This document shows positions 1-7,195 of a DNA stretch of 15,253 bases, in pieces. The notes below the pieces were generated by a model. The model was not told the origin of the DNA and searched no databases. It saw nothing but the letters and a program-made list of their open reading frames with translations. The translations under genes and the position numbers were made by a program. Position 1 is the first letter of the stretch; every line of letters starts with the position of its first letter. Source of the DNA: RUG14130 sp045598325 (lineage in GTDB: Bacteria > Bacillota > Clostridia > Christensenellales > Aristaeellaceae); contig JAZLLT010000089.1 of the NCBI GenBank assembly GCA_045598325.1, positions 1-15,253 of the forward strand. The letters are read 5' to 3'.

Positions 1-64
1 CGCGGACGGCTACTCCACCGATGCCGCTTCCGCCGCGGAACTGGCCAAGAAACTGCTCGCCTGA
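1..64 (+). CDS. C-terminal end of a corrinoid (cobalamin-binding) methyltransferase protein, partial
   Basis: Only the last 20 codons and a TGA stop (62-64) lie in the window. They read ADGYSTDAASAAELAKKLLA. Corrinoid proteins of the MtaC/MtbC/MttC type usually end with this kind of sequence: a Gly-Ala-Asp-Gly-Tyr stretch, a few acidic and alanine residues, then an Ala-Lys-Lys-Leu-Leu helix. In that family the protein carries a methylated cobalamin between a substrate-specific methyltransferase and a second methyltransferase of the UroD fold. A UroD-fold protein is present at 10928-11983, which fits such a pathway but is on the other strand and 11 kb away. The call rests on a short tail, so it is tentative. 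A strong terminator follows 15 bases after the stop. Confidence 0.5.
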   Translation, partial: ADGYSTDAASAAELAKKLLA

Positions 65-78
65 TTTCGGCATATATG

Positions 79-110
79 AAAACTCCTGCTTTTCAGCAGG
101 AGTTTTTCTT
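79..110 (+). terminator. Intrinsic terminator between convergent genes
   Basis: A perfect 9-bp stem (82-90 ACTCCTGCT with 95-103 AGCAGGAGT) closes a TTTC loop and is followed by a T-rich tail, TTTTCTTTATT, from 104. An A-run just before the stem extends the pairing. It ends the corrinoid-protein transcript. The GH78 gene arriving from the other side has its stop codon at 110-112, so the same hairpin can also serve it, although its tail on the minus strand (TTTTCATAT) is weaker. Confidence 0.9.
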
Positions 111-2230
111 TATTCCATCGTCAGCGTGGTCGCGCTTCCTTCGCGGCGGAAGGAGACGCGCTTTCCCCGCACCGTGATATTGAGTTTCAGTTTTTCCACA
201 CTCGCGGGCAGCCGGCAGACCCACTTGCCGCCGTCCAGCACATCCGCAGTGATTCCGAGGATGTCCTCGATCAGCACCGTCACGGGTGCCGCCGCCCACG
301 GATGGCAGAGGGAAGTGTTGTTCTTGTCATCTTTGCCCCACGCCTCAAACAGCGTGGTAGCACCCTCCTTCAGCATATTGCCCCACGAGTGAGGCGCGCA
401 GCCGGTCATGAGGGAGTATGCCGTTTCGTGTCTGCCCATGGCGCAGAGGGCTTTGAGGGCGAAAAACGCCGCCCATACGCCGCAGGAAAGCCCTTTTTCC
501 GCGAGGAAGTTGCCCACCGTCACCTTGCAGGCGGGATCGGTGAAGCCGAAGAACGCGGGATACATATTGGAGTGGAGGGCGCTGTGTGAGGAGCCCTCCC
601 GGTCGATGTAGAGCCCGGTTTCCCGGTTCAGGAAGGTGTCGTTAAACGCCTTGATGAGCCGCGGGGATTCGGGCGACTGTTTGATGCCGAGGATGGCGCG
701 GATCTTTTCCATCATGAGGTTCGCACCGATCCACAGGGCGTTGATCACATTATGGCAGCCTTCCGCGCAGGGCGTCGCCGCGGGATAGTCGTAGTCGTCC
801 CTGAGGTTCACGGGCCAGTCGATGAGGTTCCACGCGCAGGACACATTTTCGATCAGGCCGTCCCTGCGGGCGTAGGAGGAAAACACCTCCATCATGCGGT
901 TCGCAATCTCTTCGCCGCTTTTGAGCAGTTCCCCGTCGCCCGAGAGGTTGTAGTAGGTCATCAGGGCGTAGGGATACAAAAGGGAATAATCGGCGATCTG
1001 CTGATGGAGGGAGCAGGGGAATTCGCTCATGAGATTTTTGCTGATGAACGCGCTCCTGCCCCAGTCGGTGAGCGCCTTTTTGAACATCGCCGTGTTTCCG
1101 GTCACATAGGAGTAGCCCGTGGCCGCCACGATGAGGTCGCCGGAATACTGGCCTTTCTCGCGGGTGGGACAGTCCACAAATCCGTGCTGTACCGCTGTGA
1201 CCAGCGTATAGCGGGTCAGTTCCATGATATCGGTCAGTGCCTTCTGATCGGACGAAAAGGTAAACGCCTTCTCGTCATAGGGCTGGGCGATCTTCCGCGC
1301 GGAGACGGCAAGCACCTGCGCGCCCTCCCCCGCCGCGGTCTCGATGTAGCGGAAGCCCTTGCAGTCGTAGGTCTCGACAGTCGCGGTCTTTCCGTTCAGT
1401 ACGACGGTGTCCTCATAAACGCAGCTGCACCGGGTGCGGAACAGGGCGCCTCCGTCTTCGCCGAGTTCCTCGGCGCAGCGGATGAGCACTTCGCTGCCCG
1501 CTTCCCCGCTCACCTTCACGACGGGCACGCCCACGATTTCTTTGCCGAAATCGTAAAGCGCGGTGTTCCCGTCCCTGCGGACGAGTTCCGGTGTCAGCAT
1601 TTCCGCTTTCGGCACGGGCGTTTCCTGCAAAACGAACTTGTAATCCGCCCTCGTGCGCACGGCGCAGCGGGGCCAGACGGAATCGTCGAAATCGTTGAGC
1701 ATCCAGTTTTCGGGCTCGCTCCGCAGATCGATCTTCTCGGTCGCCTGGGTGTCGTAGCCGTAAATCTCCCCCTGGGTGCGGGAGGACGGGCAGATGTAGT
1801 GCCAGGTCTCGTCGCTGCGCAGGATCGTCCTGCCGTCGGCATTGAGTTCGCAGATAAAGCCCTGACGCATGTCGCCGCTCACCCACACGCGGTTGATGAG
1901 TCCCTGATAGTACACATCAAGGGCAACGGTGTTCTTCCCCTTTTTGAGGAAGGGCGTCACATCGACTTCATTCACATAATACGAGGATGGATAGCCCGGC
2001 GCGGGACCTTCGCAGACATAGACGCCGTTTATGCAGAGTTTATAGTAATCGTCCGCGCTGACCAGCATTTTCGCCGTTTTCACTTTGGGCAGGCGCACTT
2101 CCTTGCGCGCGAACATCCGCACAAAGCGGGGCGAAGGCCCGTTTTTGTCCGGCTCTTTGGAAAATACATCGATGGGCTCGGCGCGGCTCATTTCGCCCAC
2201 GCTCACCCACGCGGTTTTTTTGTCAAACAT
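110..2230 (-). CDS. Alpha-L-rhamnosidase-like glycoside hydrolase, family GH78
   Basis: This 706-residue protein should remove terminal alpha-L-rhamnose from oligosaccharides by an inverting mechanism. No signal peptide is visible, so it probably works in the cytoplasm on imported glycans. An N-terminal beta-sandwich region (about 36-190) precedes the conserved rhamnosidase domain (about 222-310, with YDFGKEIVGVP), the alpha/alpha barrel (about 320-650) and a small C-terminal beta domain. The signature DCPTREKGQYSGD (353-365) supplies Asp353, Glu358 (expected general acid) and Asp365, spaced as in Bacillus RhaB. The usual Trp of this motif is Tyr362. EGATTLFEAW (622-631) supplies Glu629, the expected general base, and SLCHPWAAAP (640-649) matches the family. 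At 706 residues it is shorter than many GH78 enzymes (850-1000). It is the last gene of a four-gene operon, starting 6 bases after the upstream stop with an AAAGG site inside that gene's end. Confidence 0.87.
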   Translation of the reverse strand: MFDKKTAWVSVGEMSRAEPIDVFSKEPDKNGPSPRFVRMFARKEVRLPKVKTAKMLVSADDYYKLCINGVYVCEGPAPGYPSSYYVNEVDVTPFLKKGKNTVALDVYYQGLINRVWVSGDMRQGFICELNADGRTILRSDETWHYICPSSRTQGEIYGYDTQATEKIDLRSEPENWMLNDFDDSVWPRCAVRTRADYKFVLQETPVPKAEMLTPELVRRDGNTALYDFGKEIVGVPVVKVSGEAGSEVLIRCAEELGEDGGALFRTRCSCVYEDTVVLNGKTATVETYDCKGFRYIETAAGEGAQVLAVSARKIAQPYDEKAFTFSSDQKALTDIMELTRYTLVTAVQHGFVDCPTREKGQYSGDLIVAATGYSYVTGNTAMFKKALTDWGRSAFISKNLMSEFPCSLHQQIADYSLLYPYALMTYYNLSGDGELLKSGEEIANRMMEVFSSYARRDGLIENVSCAWNLIDWPVNLRDDYDYPAATPCAEGCHNVINALWIGANLMMEKIRAILGIKQSPESPRLIKAFNDTFLNRETGLYIDREGSSHSALHSNMYPAFFGFTDPACKVTVGNFLAEKGLSCGVWAAFFALKALCAMGRHETAYSLMTGCAPHSWGNMLKEGATTLFEAWGKDDKNNTSLCHPWAAAPVTVLIEDILGITADVLDGGKWVCRLPASVEKLKLNITVRGKRVSFRREGSATTLTME

Positions 2231-2236
2231 GATTCA

Positions 2237-3919
2237 TCAGCCTTTCAGAATCGCGGCGCACGCGGCGGCATCGGGACAACGGGAAGGCTCCTCCATGATG
2301 CAGGCGGGCACGGCCATGTAAGCCTGCTCGCGGCGGTACACGCACTCGAGCCCGGTTTCGTGCAGACAGCCTTCGCCCGTGTCTTTGACTTCGTCTTCCG
2401 CTTCGATTTCGGCATGGGAGCCGGCGAGCGCTTTGATGGCGCCCAGCAGGCCCTCCATCTCCACTTCGTTGACGCCCTTCAATGTGAATCTGCCTTCGCA
2501 GCCGGTCTGCAGCATGGAAAGCAGGGCGCGGGCGGCGTTGCGGCAGGAAAGGAACGCCCGTCTTTCACCTTTTTTGAAGGAAATGCTCTTGCCCATGGCA
2601 GCGCGGCGCGTGAGTTCGGAAATGGTTCCGCCTTCGGTCAGAAGCCCCTCCATGGAGACGGCGATGACGGAAGTGCCGCCGTTTTTCACCTCGAACAGGG
2701 CGCTTTCGCCGCAGGCGAACAGGCTCTCCGTGTCCGCGGGGTCTTTCTCACCGGACACCATCACGAAGGTCTTCGCGTTCAGACCGCTGGCGATGCGCAG
2801 GGCGGTCACGGGCGCCACGGCGTTCATTTTGAGGATGGTCTCCTCATTTCCGGGGATCAGTTCTTTTTCATCCAGTCCCGCCATGTAGAACACATAGGCG
2901 GGTTTCGTCATTTCAAGGAATTCCCGCACGCACTTTTCGTTGACGGGATCGCCCAGTTTCGCCCACGCGCCTGCCTGGGAAAGGCGTTTGAGTTCCGCGG
3001 GGCGATCGGACAGGGCGAACACATTGCCCGCGCCGTTTTCGCTCATCAGGCGGGTGAGCGCCTCAGCCAGTTCGCCGCTTCCGAGGATCGCCGCGGTATC
3101 TTCCGCGCCCATCATGATGTCCGCGTTCACGCTCTGCTGTCCGTCGAGGACATCGGCAAGCGAAACGGGTCTCAATTCCTTGGCGCTGTAGCGGGACACG
3201 GCACAGTGGGCGGCGGAAGCCGCGAAGTAGATGAAGGACGCTGCCTCGTTGGACAGTTTGTCCGTGGAGAAGAGCACCTCGTCGATGTGCTTGCGATCAA
3301 TGACCTTGGAGATATCGGAGCAGGTGCCCTCCACGGGCACGCCCGCCACCTTGCGGTAAAGTTTTTCAAGGTCGTCATCCAGAAACGCCACGCCCTCGTG
3401 GCGGGCGCCGTCCTCGATTTTCGGAAGGGCTTTCAGCAGGGTCACGCCCTCCTTGCCCGCGCCCACGATGAGGGAGCGGCGCACATGCTTCTCCGTTTTG
3501 GAGGCGAACATGAGGTTCTGGATGAGCAGAATGAGGAAGCGGGAAGAAAACAGGAACAGAAACGAGAATATCCCGTGCACAGCGATGACCGTGCGGGGAA
3601 AATCCATGTGGAAGACGCGGTTGATGAGCAGGCAGGCGGCGGTGGAAAGCACGCATGTCACGGCGAGCCGCAGCATGTCGCGCAGGTCCGCGAATTTCCA
3701 CGAGATGCGGTAGACCCGCCCGAGGCAGAGGAAAGTGAGGTACACGCCCAGAATGACAGGCCACAGCGAGCGCACCGTCAGGGTGCCTTTTGCGGGGTTG
3801 CGGGGCGAGGGTCCGTTATACCAGGTCACCCATGCGAGATACAGCCCGAGTCCGATGAGCAGGGCGTCAAACAGCAGTTTCCCCGCGGTGAGCAGCAGTT
3901 CCTTTTGTTTCTTTGTCAT
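2237..3919 (-). CDS. Membrane-anchored CapD/EpsC-like protein with a degenerate nucleotide-sugar dehydratase half
   Basis: This 560-residue protein has the layout of polysaccharide-type NDP-sugar 4,6-dehydratases (EpsC, CapD, WbpM). There are about four N-terminal membrane helices (10-33, 51-68, 82-101, 110-134), then a first Rossmann domain with the well-kept LIVGAGKEG loop (150-158) and a GVAFLDDD strand (176-183), then a second Rossmann domain from about 275. That second half is strongly altered. The GxxGxxG loop reads GSGELAE (280-286), the Ser-Thr-Asp-Lys strand reads SGEK (389-392), and the segment normally holding Met-Gly-Ala-Thr-Lys-Arg reads FACGES, so the catalytic Lys is gone. The frame is uninterrupted, so this looks like a maintained protein with a new or regulatory role rather than a fresh pseudogene. 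The start has GGAGGA 4 bases upstream. It follows the membrane protein by 10 bases and precedes GH78 by 6. Confidence 0.72.
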   Translation of the reverse strand: MTKKQKELLLTAGKLLFDALLIGLGLYLAWVTWYNGPSPRNPAKGTLTVRSLWPVILGVYLTFLCLGRVYRISWKFADLRDMLRLAVTCVLSTAACLLINRVFHMDFPRTVIAVHGIFSFLFLFSSRFLILLIQNLMFASKTEKHVRRSLIVGAGKEGVTLLKALPKIEDGARHEGVAFLDDDLEKLYRKVAGVPVEGTCSDISKVIDRKHIDEVLFSTDKLSNEAASFIYFAASAAHCAVSRYSAKELRPVSLADVLDGQQSVNADIMMGAEDTAAILGSGELAEALTRLMSENGAGNVFALSDRPAELKRLSQAGAWAKLGDPVNEKCVREFLEMTKPAYVFYMAGLDEKELIPGNEETILKMNAVAPVTALRIASGLNAKTFVMVSGEKDPADTESLFACGESALFEVKNGGTSVIAVSMEGLLTEGGTISELTRRAAMGKSISFKKGERRAFLSCRNAARALLSMLQTGCEGRFTLKGVNEVEMEGLLGAIKALAGSHAEIEAEDEVKDTGEGCLHETGLECVYRREQAYMAVPACIMEEPSRCPDAAACAAILKG

Positions 3920-3929
3920 AGTTCCTCCG

Positions 3930-4430
3930 TCACAGGAAGCGGCGCAAAGTATGATATAGTTTCATCATGATGCGCGGAAGCACGAAATCATACAGGATAA
4001 ACGAGAGGTTCGCCAATATCAGCAGGACGATGAGCATAACGGGCGTCTCGACCGAAGGCATCAGCACCTTCATGACGAGGGTCTCCAGCCCGATGATGAT
4101 GAGGTTGAAACCGGAGAGTTTCACGATGACACGCGGGATTTTCGGCACCTTGATGAGTTTTTCCCACGCCATGGGATACCAGCCGAGGAGCCCGATGAAC
4201 AGCAGGATCTCTTCCCAATCGGAAAGCAGCATGAGGGACAGAAGCCCCACGGCGAGCACGGAAAGCAGCTGGTATTTCTTTCCCGCGCTCATGCCGACCG
4301 CCGTCAGCAGGATGCCCGCAATCATGGGCGAAGCGTAGGTGCCGACGCCGATGAGGTTGCCCAGGATCATCACGATGAGCGCGATGGCAGAAACGAGCCC
4401 GCACAGGGCGATTTTGCGCGTCTTTTTCAT
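3930..4430 (-). CDS. Six-helix integral membrane protein, resembling small ECF-type S components
   Basis: The 166-residue product is almost entirely hydrophobic, with about six predicted membrane helices (7-27, 33-49, 53-70, 72-90, 103-122, 129-150), short loops and a basic C-terminus. The opening MKKTRKIALCGLVSAIALIV and the Tyr-Ala-Ser-Pro turn after helix 1 recall small clostridial membrane proteins annotated as predicted ECF-transporter substrate-binding (S) components. No ECF ATPase or T component is nearby and no substrate can be named. Its ATG overlaps the stop of the preceding ArsC-like gene (ATGA, 4427-4430), which implies translational coupling. The next gene starts 10 bases after its stop. 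The membrane topology is clear from the sequence; the transporter family is only a guess. Confidence 0.6.
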   Translation of the reverse strand: MKKTRKIALCGLVSAIALIVMILGNLIGVGTYASPMIAGILLTAVGMSAGKKYQLLSVLAVGLLSLMLLSDWEEILLFIGLLGWYPMAWEKLIKVPKIPRVIVKLSGFNLIIIGLETLVMKVLMPSVETPVMLIVLLILANLSFILYDFVLPRIMMKLYHTLRRFL

Positions 4431-4780
4431 TTGCCTTCGGAAATCCAGTTGAGGGCGGTCTTCTCGTCAAAGCCGATCATGGCTTTGGGACCATTCCGCA
4501 CGATGGGACCTTTGATGAGTTCGGGATGCTCCAGAAGTTCCTCCGCGATCATCTCATCGATGTTCAGGTGCTGCACATACAGTGCCCGCTCCCCTTTGGC
4601 GGTCTCGTCCACAAGCGCCTTCATGCTGCCCGCGGCACGGGCGAACAGTTCCAGTTCCCGCTTTCCGGGAGCGTGCTTTTTCATGTCCACCTCGGTAAAG
4701 GGGACGCGGCGTTCCTTGAAAAAGCGCTCCGCCTTCTGGACATCGAAATTCTTTTTTCCGGTGTATATCTGAATATTCAT
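4427..4780 (-). CDS. ArsC/Spx-family thioredoxin-fold protein lacking the catalytic cysteine
   Basis: This 117-residue protein matches the small ArsC-like family in length and pattern: an N-terminal MNIQIYTGKKNFDVQKAERF, an acidic and Lys-rich middle, and a C-terminal KGPIVRNGPKAMIGFDE segment (90-106) that corresponds to the conserved Pro-Ile-Val-Arg loop. In ordinary members the first loop carries a redox or arsenate-binding cysteine (Lys-Lys-Cys-Phe-Asp). Here that position is Asn11 (codon AAT), and the whole protein contains no cysteine. It therefore cannot act as a thiol arsenate reductase. A binding role, as in Spx-like regulators that contact RNA polymerase, is possible but unproven. 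It is the first gene of a four-gene operon, starting from a near-consensus promoter, with GGAG about 13 bases before the ATG. The arrangement is divergent from mnmA. Confidence 0.75.
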   Translation of the reverse strand: MNIQIYTGKKNFDVQKAERFFKERRVPFTEVDMKKHAPGKRELELFARAAGSMKALVDETAKGERALYVQHLNIDEMIAEELLEHPELIKGPIVRNGPKAMIGFDEKTALNWISEGK

Positions 4781-4804
4781 ACTATATAATCAACTCCATT
4801 GTAT

Positions 4805-4833
4805 ATTTTACTTTTTTTCTTCCGTTCTGTCAA
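4805..4833 (-). promoter_or_regulatory. Sigma-A-type promoter of the ArsC-like/GH78 operon
   Basis: On the minus strand, TTGACA (4828-4833, perfect consensus) is separated by exactly 17 bases from TAAAAT (4805-4810). Transcription would begin near 4798, very close to the GGAG element (4794-4797), so the leader is short. It drives the genes from 4780 down to 110. Confidence 0.75.
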
Positions 4834-4851
4834 CCGCAATGCGAAATGCCG

Positions 4852-4880
4852 TTGCATTTAAGCGCTCCGAGGCGTATAAT
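4852..4880 (+). promoter_or_regulatory. Sigma-A-type promoter of mnmA
   Basis: TTGCAT (4852-4857) lies 17 bases before a perfect TATAAT (4875-4880), about 30 bases ahead of the mnmA start codon. The -35 box is only 18 bases from the -35 box of the divergent promoter. Between them an AATGC/GCATT dyad (4839-4843 and 4854-4858) could hold a shared control site, though it is weak. Confidence 0.75.
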
Positions 4881-4909
4881 GGAAGCAGATTTCGGTTGGA
4901 GGATTGGTT

Positions 4910-5971
4910 ATGCGCATTGTTGTGGGAATGTCCGGCGGCGTGGATTCGTCCGTGGCGGCGTATCTGCTCAAACAGCAGGGGCACGATGTCATCGGCGTGT
5001 TCATGAACAACTGGCAGGATGACGGCGTCTGCACTTCGGAGCAGGATTATTCCGATGTGCGGGCGGTGTGCGATGTCGTCGGCATCCCCTATTATTCGGT
5101 TTCTTTCGCCAGGCAGTATATGGACCGCGTGTTCACCCATTTCCTCGACGAGTACCGGAAAGGGCGCACGCCCAATCCAGATGTGATGTGCAACCGGGAA
5201 ATCAAGTTCGCGCCGCTGCTCGACCTCGCGCTCTCCCTTCAGGCGGAAAAACTGGCGACGGGGCATTTCGCGGGCGTGGAAAAACGGAGCGACGGGAAAT
5301 TCCATCTGCTCCGTGCGAAGGACGAAAACAAGGATCAGACCTACTTCCTCTCCACCATCACCCAGCAGCAGTTGTCCTACGCCATGTTCCCCGTGACGGA
5401 CCTGACCAAAACGGAGATCCGCGAAATCGCGAAAGAAGCGGGCATCCCCGTGTATGCCAAGAAGGATTCCACGGGCGTGTGCTTCATCGGTGAACGGAAT
5501 TTCAAGCAGTTCCTGCAGGGCTACCTGCCCGCGCAGGGCGGCGACATCGTCTCCGTGGACGGCGAAACGGTGGGACATCACGACGGGCTCATGTACTATA
5601 CTCTGGGGCAGCGCCGCGGGCTCGGCATCGGCGGTCGCGGCACCTGCGAGAGGTGGTTCGTGGTGGCGAAGGATCTGGAACAAAACCGCCTCATCGTGTC
5701 CCAGGGCGCGGACAGCCCGCTGCTGTACACGACCGAAGGCAGGGCGGAGGATGTGTCGTGGATTTCGGGAAGCGCCCCCGTACCGGAAGGCCGGACCCTG
5801 CGCTGCATGGCCCGTTTCCGCCACAGGCAGCCCCTGCAGGAGGTTGAGATCTCCGTTTCCGGCACCGATGTGTATATGAACTACCTGACGCCCCAGCGCG
5901 CCGTGACCCCCGGTCAGACCGTCGCTTTCTATCTGGAAGACGAGTGTCTGGGCGGCGCCGTGATTTCATGA
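4910..5971 (+). CDS. mnmA: tRNA-specific 2-thiouridylase MnmA
   Basis: MnmA adds sulfur to the wobble uridine (U34) of Lys, Glu and Gln tRNAs in the cytoplasm, using ATP to adenylate the base and a persulfide delivered by a cysteine desulfurase. The 353-residue protein has the full set of signatures. These are the PP-loop GMSGGVDSS (6-14), FMNNWQDD (31-38), GRTPNPDVMCNREIKF (85-100) with catalytic Cys94, ATGHF (116-120), and DSTGVCFIGERNF (186-198) with the second catalytic Cys191. The C-terminal GQRRGLGIGG segment is also typical. The ATG at 4910 is preferred over a TTG six bases earlier because GGAGG (4898-4902) sits 7 bases before it. A lipoprotein gene begins 10 bases after the stop and is probably co-transcribed. 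Confidence 0.98.
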   Translation: MRIVVGMSGGVDSSVAAYLLKQQGHDVIGVFMNNWQDDGVCTSEQDYSDVRAVCDVVGIPYYSVSFARQYMDRVFTHFLDEYRKGRTPNPDVMCNREIKFAPLLDLALSLQAEKLATGHFAGVEKRSDGKFHLLRAKDENKDQTYFLSTITQQQLSYAMFPVTDLTKTEIREIAKEAGIPVYAKKDSTGVCFIGERNFKQFLQGYLPAQGGDIVSVDGETVGHHDGLMYYTLGQRRGLGIGGRGTCERWFVVAKDLEQNRLIVSQGADSPLLYTTEGRAEDVSWISGSAPVPEGRTLRCMARFRHRQPLQEVEISVSGTDVYMNYLTPQRAVTPGQTVAFYLEDECLGGAVIS

Positions 5972-5981
5972 GGTGAATGAT

Positions 5982-7055
5982 ATGAAAAAGTTTCTGTGCA
6001 TCCTGCTCATGTTCCTGCTGACCCTCAGCGCCTGCGCCGAAAATGAGGACATTTCCGCGCTGAAAGCGGAGATTGTATCCCTGAAGGTCGAAAACGCGTA
6101 TCTCAGGGATCTGCTCGCCGCCAATGACGATTATTCCATCGTGGCGGTGTTCAGGGGCGGCACCCTCACCTTCTCCGAGGTCTACCCCGTCTATATGGAA
6201 GCGGTGGACAACTATCGTGTCCTCTGCGAAGCCTTGGAAGTGTCCTTTGACGGGACGACCGCTTCCGGGATGCTGGGCACGGTCGCCGAAGGGCTCATCA
6301 CCGAAAAACTGGTGAAACAGTACATCGGGGAGCGGGGCGTCACCCTGCTCACGGAAGAGGACATCGCCGACCTCACCGCCAGGGCGGAGCGGGAATACGA
6401 GAGCCTTGTAAACGAGTATGTCGCCTATTTCATGTCCGACGGAAATGAGGAAGCCGCCGCACGCGCGGAAGCGGAAGCGCTCCTCAAAGAGGACGGGAGC
6501 GACAGGGAGACCCTGATAAACGACTATATCGAAACCGCCCGCGTGCAGAAGGAAATGACTGTGCTGGCGGGCGAAGTCACCGTGACGGAAGAGGAAGCGC
6601 GCGCCTACTACGAACAGATGGCCGCGGACTACCGCGCGTATTACGAGACCGCGCCCGAGCAGTATGCCGTCGATCTCATCTACGGCGATACGCCTCTGTA
6701 TGTACCCGAAGGCTACCGCAGGGTGAAGCAGTATTCCCTCGATACCGGCATGGCGGAGCAGGGCGAATTCCTTGTCTGCGAGGGCAGTTATCTTCTGCCG
6801 GAGGATGTGACCGCCGCGGTCATGGCGCTTGCCAAGCCCGGTGACCGCACGGAAGCCTTCACCGACCCCGATACGGGACTGCGCTATGCATACGAATATG
6901 TTTCCGATGTGGAGAGCGGGCTCGTGCCCTTTGAGGAAGCAAAGGACGGCCTCTCCGCCCTTTACGACGACCGTTTGTATGAGCAGTATACCGCAAAGAT
7001 CAGCGCTCTGCTCGCGGACGCGGACATCGTGTATTTTCTGGAGAGGATGAACTGA
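5982..7055 (+). CDS. SurA/parvulin-like extracytoplasmic lipoprotein with a shortened PPIase domain
   Basis: The 357-residue protein starts with a lipoprotein signal (Leu-Ser-Ala-Cys, lipidated Cys18), so it should be anchored on the outer face of the membrane. A leucine-rich coiled-coil stretch follows (about 23-47), then a SurA-N-like helical region with GGTLTFSEVYPVY (59-71). Next comes a remnant of a parvulin peptidyl-prolyl isomerase domain. Its opening GYRRVKQYS (244-252) and its end, LVPFEEAKDGLSALY, look right. The middle, which normally holds an Ala-Ser-Asp-Gly-Gly-Asp-Leu-Gly-type segment, is missing, so isomerase activity is doubtful. A chaperone role for exported proteins is likely. 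The ATG at 5982 is chosen over a GTG at 5973 because AGGTGA (5971-5976) precedes it at 5 bases and the shorter form gives a cleaner signal peptide. It follows mnmA by 10 bases. Confidence 0.72.
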   Translation: MKKFLCILLMFLLTLSACAENEDISALKAEIVSLKVENAYLRDLLAANDDYSIVAVFRGGTLTFSEVYPVYMEAVDNYRVLCEALEVSFDGTTASGMLGTVAEGLITEKLVKQYIGERGVTLLTEEDIADLTARAEREYESLVNEYVAYFMSDGNEEAAARAEAEALLKEDGSDRETLINDYIETARVQKEMTVLAGEVTVTEEEARAYYEQMAADYRAYYETAPEQYAVDLIYGDTPLYVPEGYRRVKQYSLDTGMAEQGEFLVCEGSYLLPEDVTAAVMALAKPGDRTEAFTDPDTGLRYAYEYVSDVESGLVPFEEAKDGLSALYDDRLYEQYTAKISALLADADIVYFLERMN

Positions 7056-7115
7056 GGGGAAGGGGGAACAACCTCATCCGCCGCCTGCGGCGGCACCTTC
7101 CCCCGAGGGGAAGGC
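7056..7115. repeat. Palindromic intergenic element, REP/MITE-like
   Basis: Directly after the lipoprotein stop lies a GC-rich element with two hairpins. One is GCCGCC (7080-7085) / GGCGGC (7089-7094) around TGC. The other is CCTTCCCC (7096-7103) / GGGGAAGG (7107-7114) around CGA. A further GGGGGAA (7062-7068) can pair with TTCCCCC (7098-7104), giving an alternative fold that encloses the first hairpin. The block CCTCATCCG ... CACCTTCCCC ... GGGGAAGG resembles a short palindromic element that recurs between genes in many gut Clostridia genomes. Only one copy is present here, so its repeated nature is from recollection of such genomes and not shown by the window. Confidence 0.55.
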
Positions 7116-7152
7116 AAGAGAGCACCGTACCTTGTGAATATCTGCATAAATC

Positions 7153-7186
7153 AACGGCTCTGCGTGTGCAGAGCCGTTTGTTTTGT
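7153..7186 (+). terminator. Intrinsic terminator after the mnmA operon
   Basis: An 11-bp perfect stem, AACGGCTCTGC (7153-7163) with GCAGAGCCGTT (7168-7178), closes a GTGT loop and is followed by TGTTTTGTCATTTT. It ends the mnmA-lipoprotein transcript. It also lies 10 bases past the stop of the convergent GltD-like gene, which it may terminate from the other side with a poorer tail. Confidence 0.88.
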
Positions 7187-7195
7187 CATTTTGGA

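Noticed and set aside
2237..3919. A pseudogene call for the CapD-like gene.
   Set aside because: The frame is intact over 560 codons, has a strong ribosome site and sits tightly inside an operon, so loss of motifs more likely reflects a changed function.
752..3970. A 1072-codon open frame on the + strand antisense to the GH78 and CapD-like genes.
   Set aside because: It is rich in His, Gly, Ala and Arg, matches no family, spans two well-supported genes in opposite sense and has no ribosome site. Long antisense frames are expected where third codon positions are mostly G or C.
4808..5824. A 338-codon minus-strand open frame overlapping mnmA.
   Set aside because: It is the antisense shadow of a textbook MnmA and has no recognisable domain.
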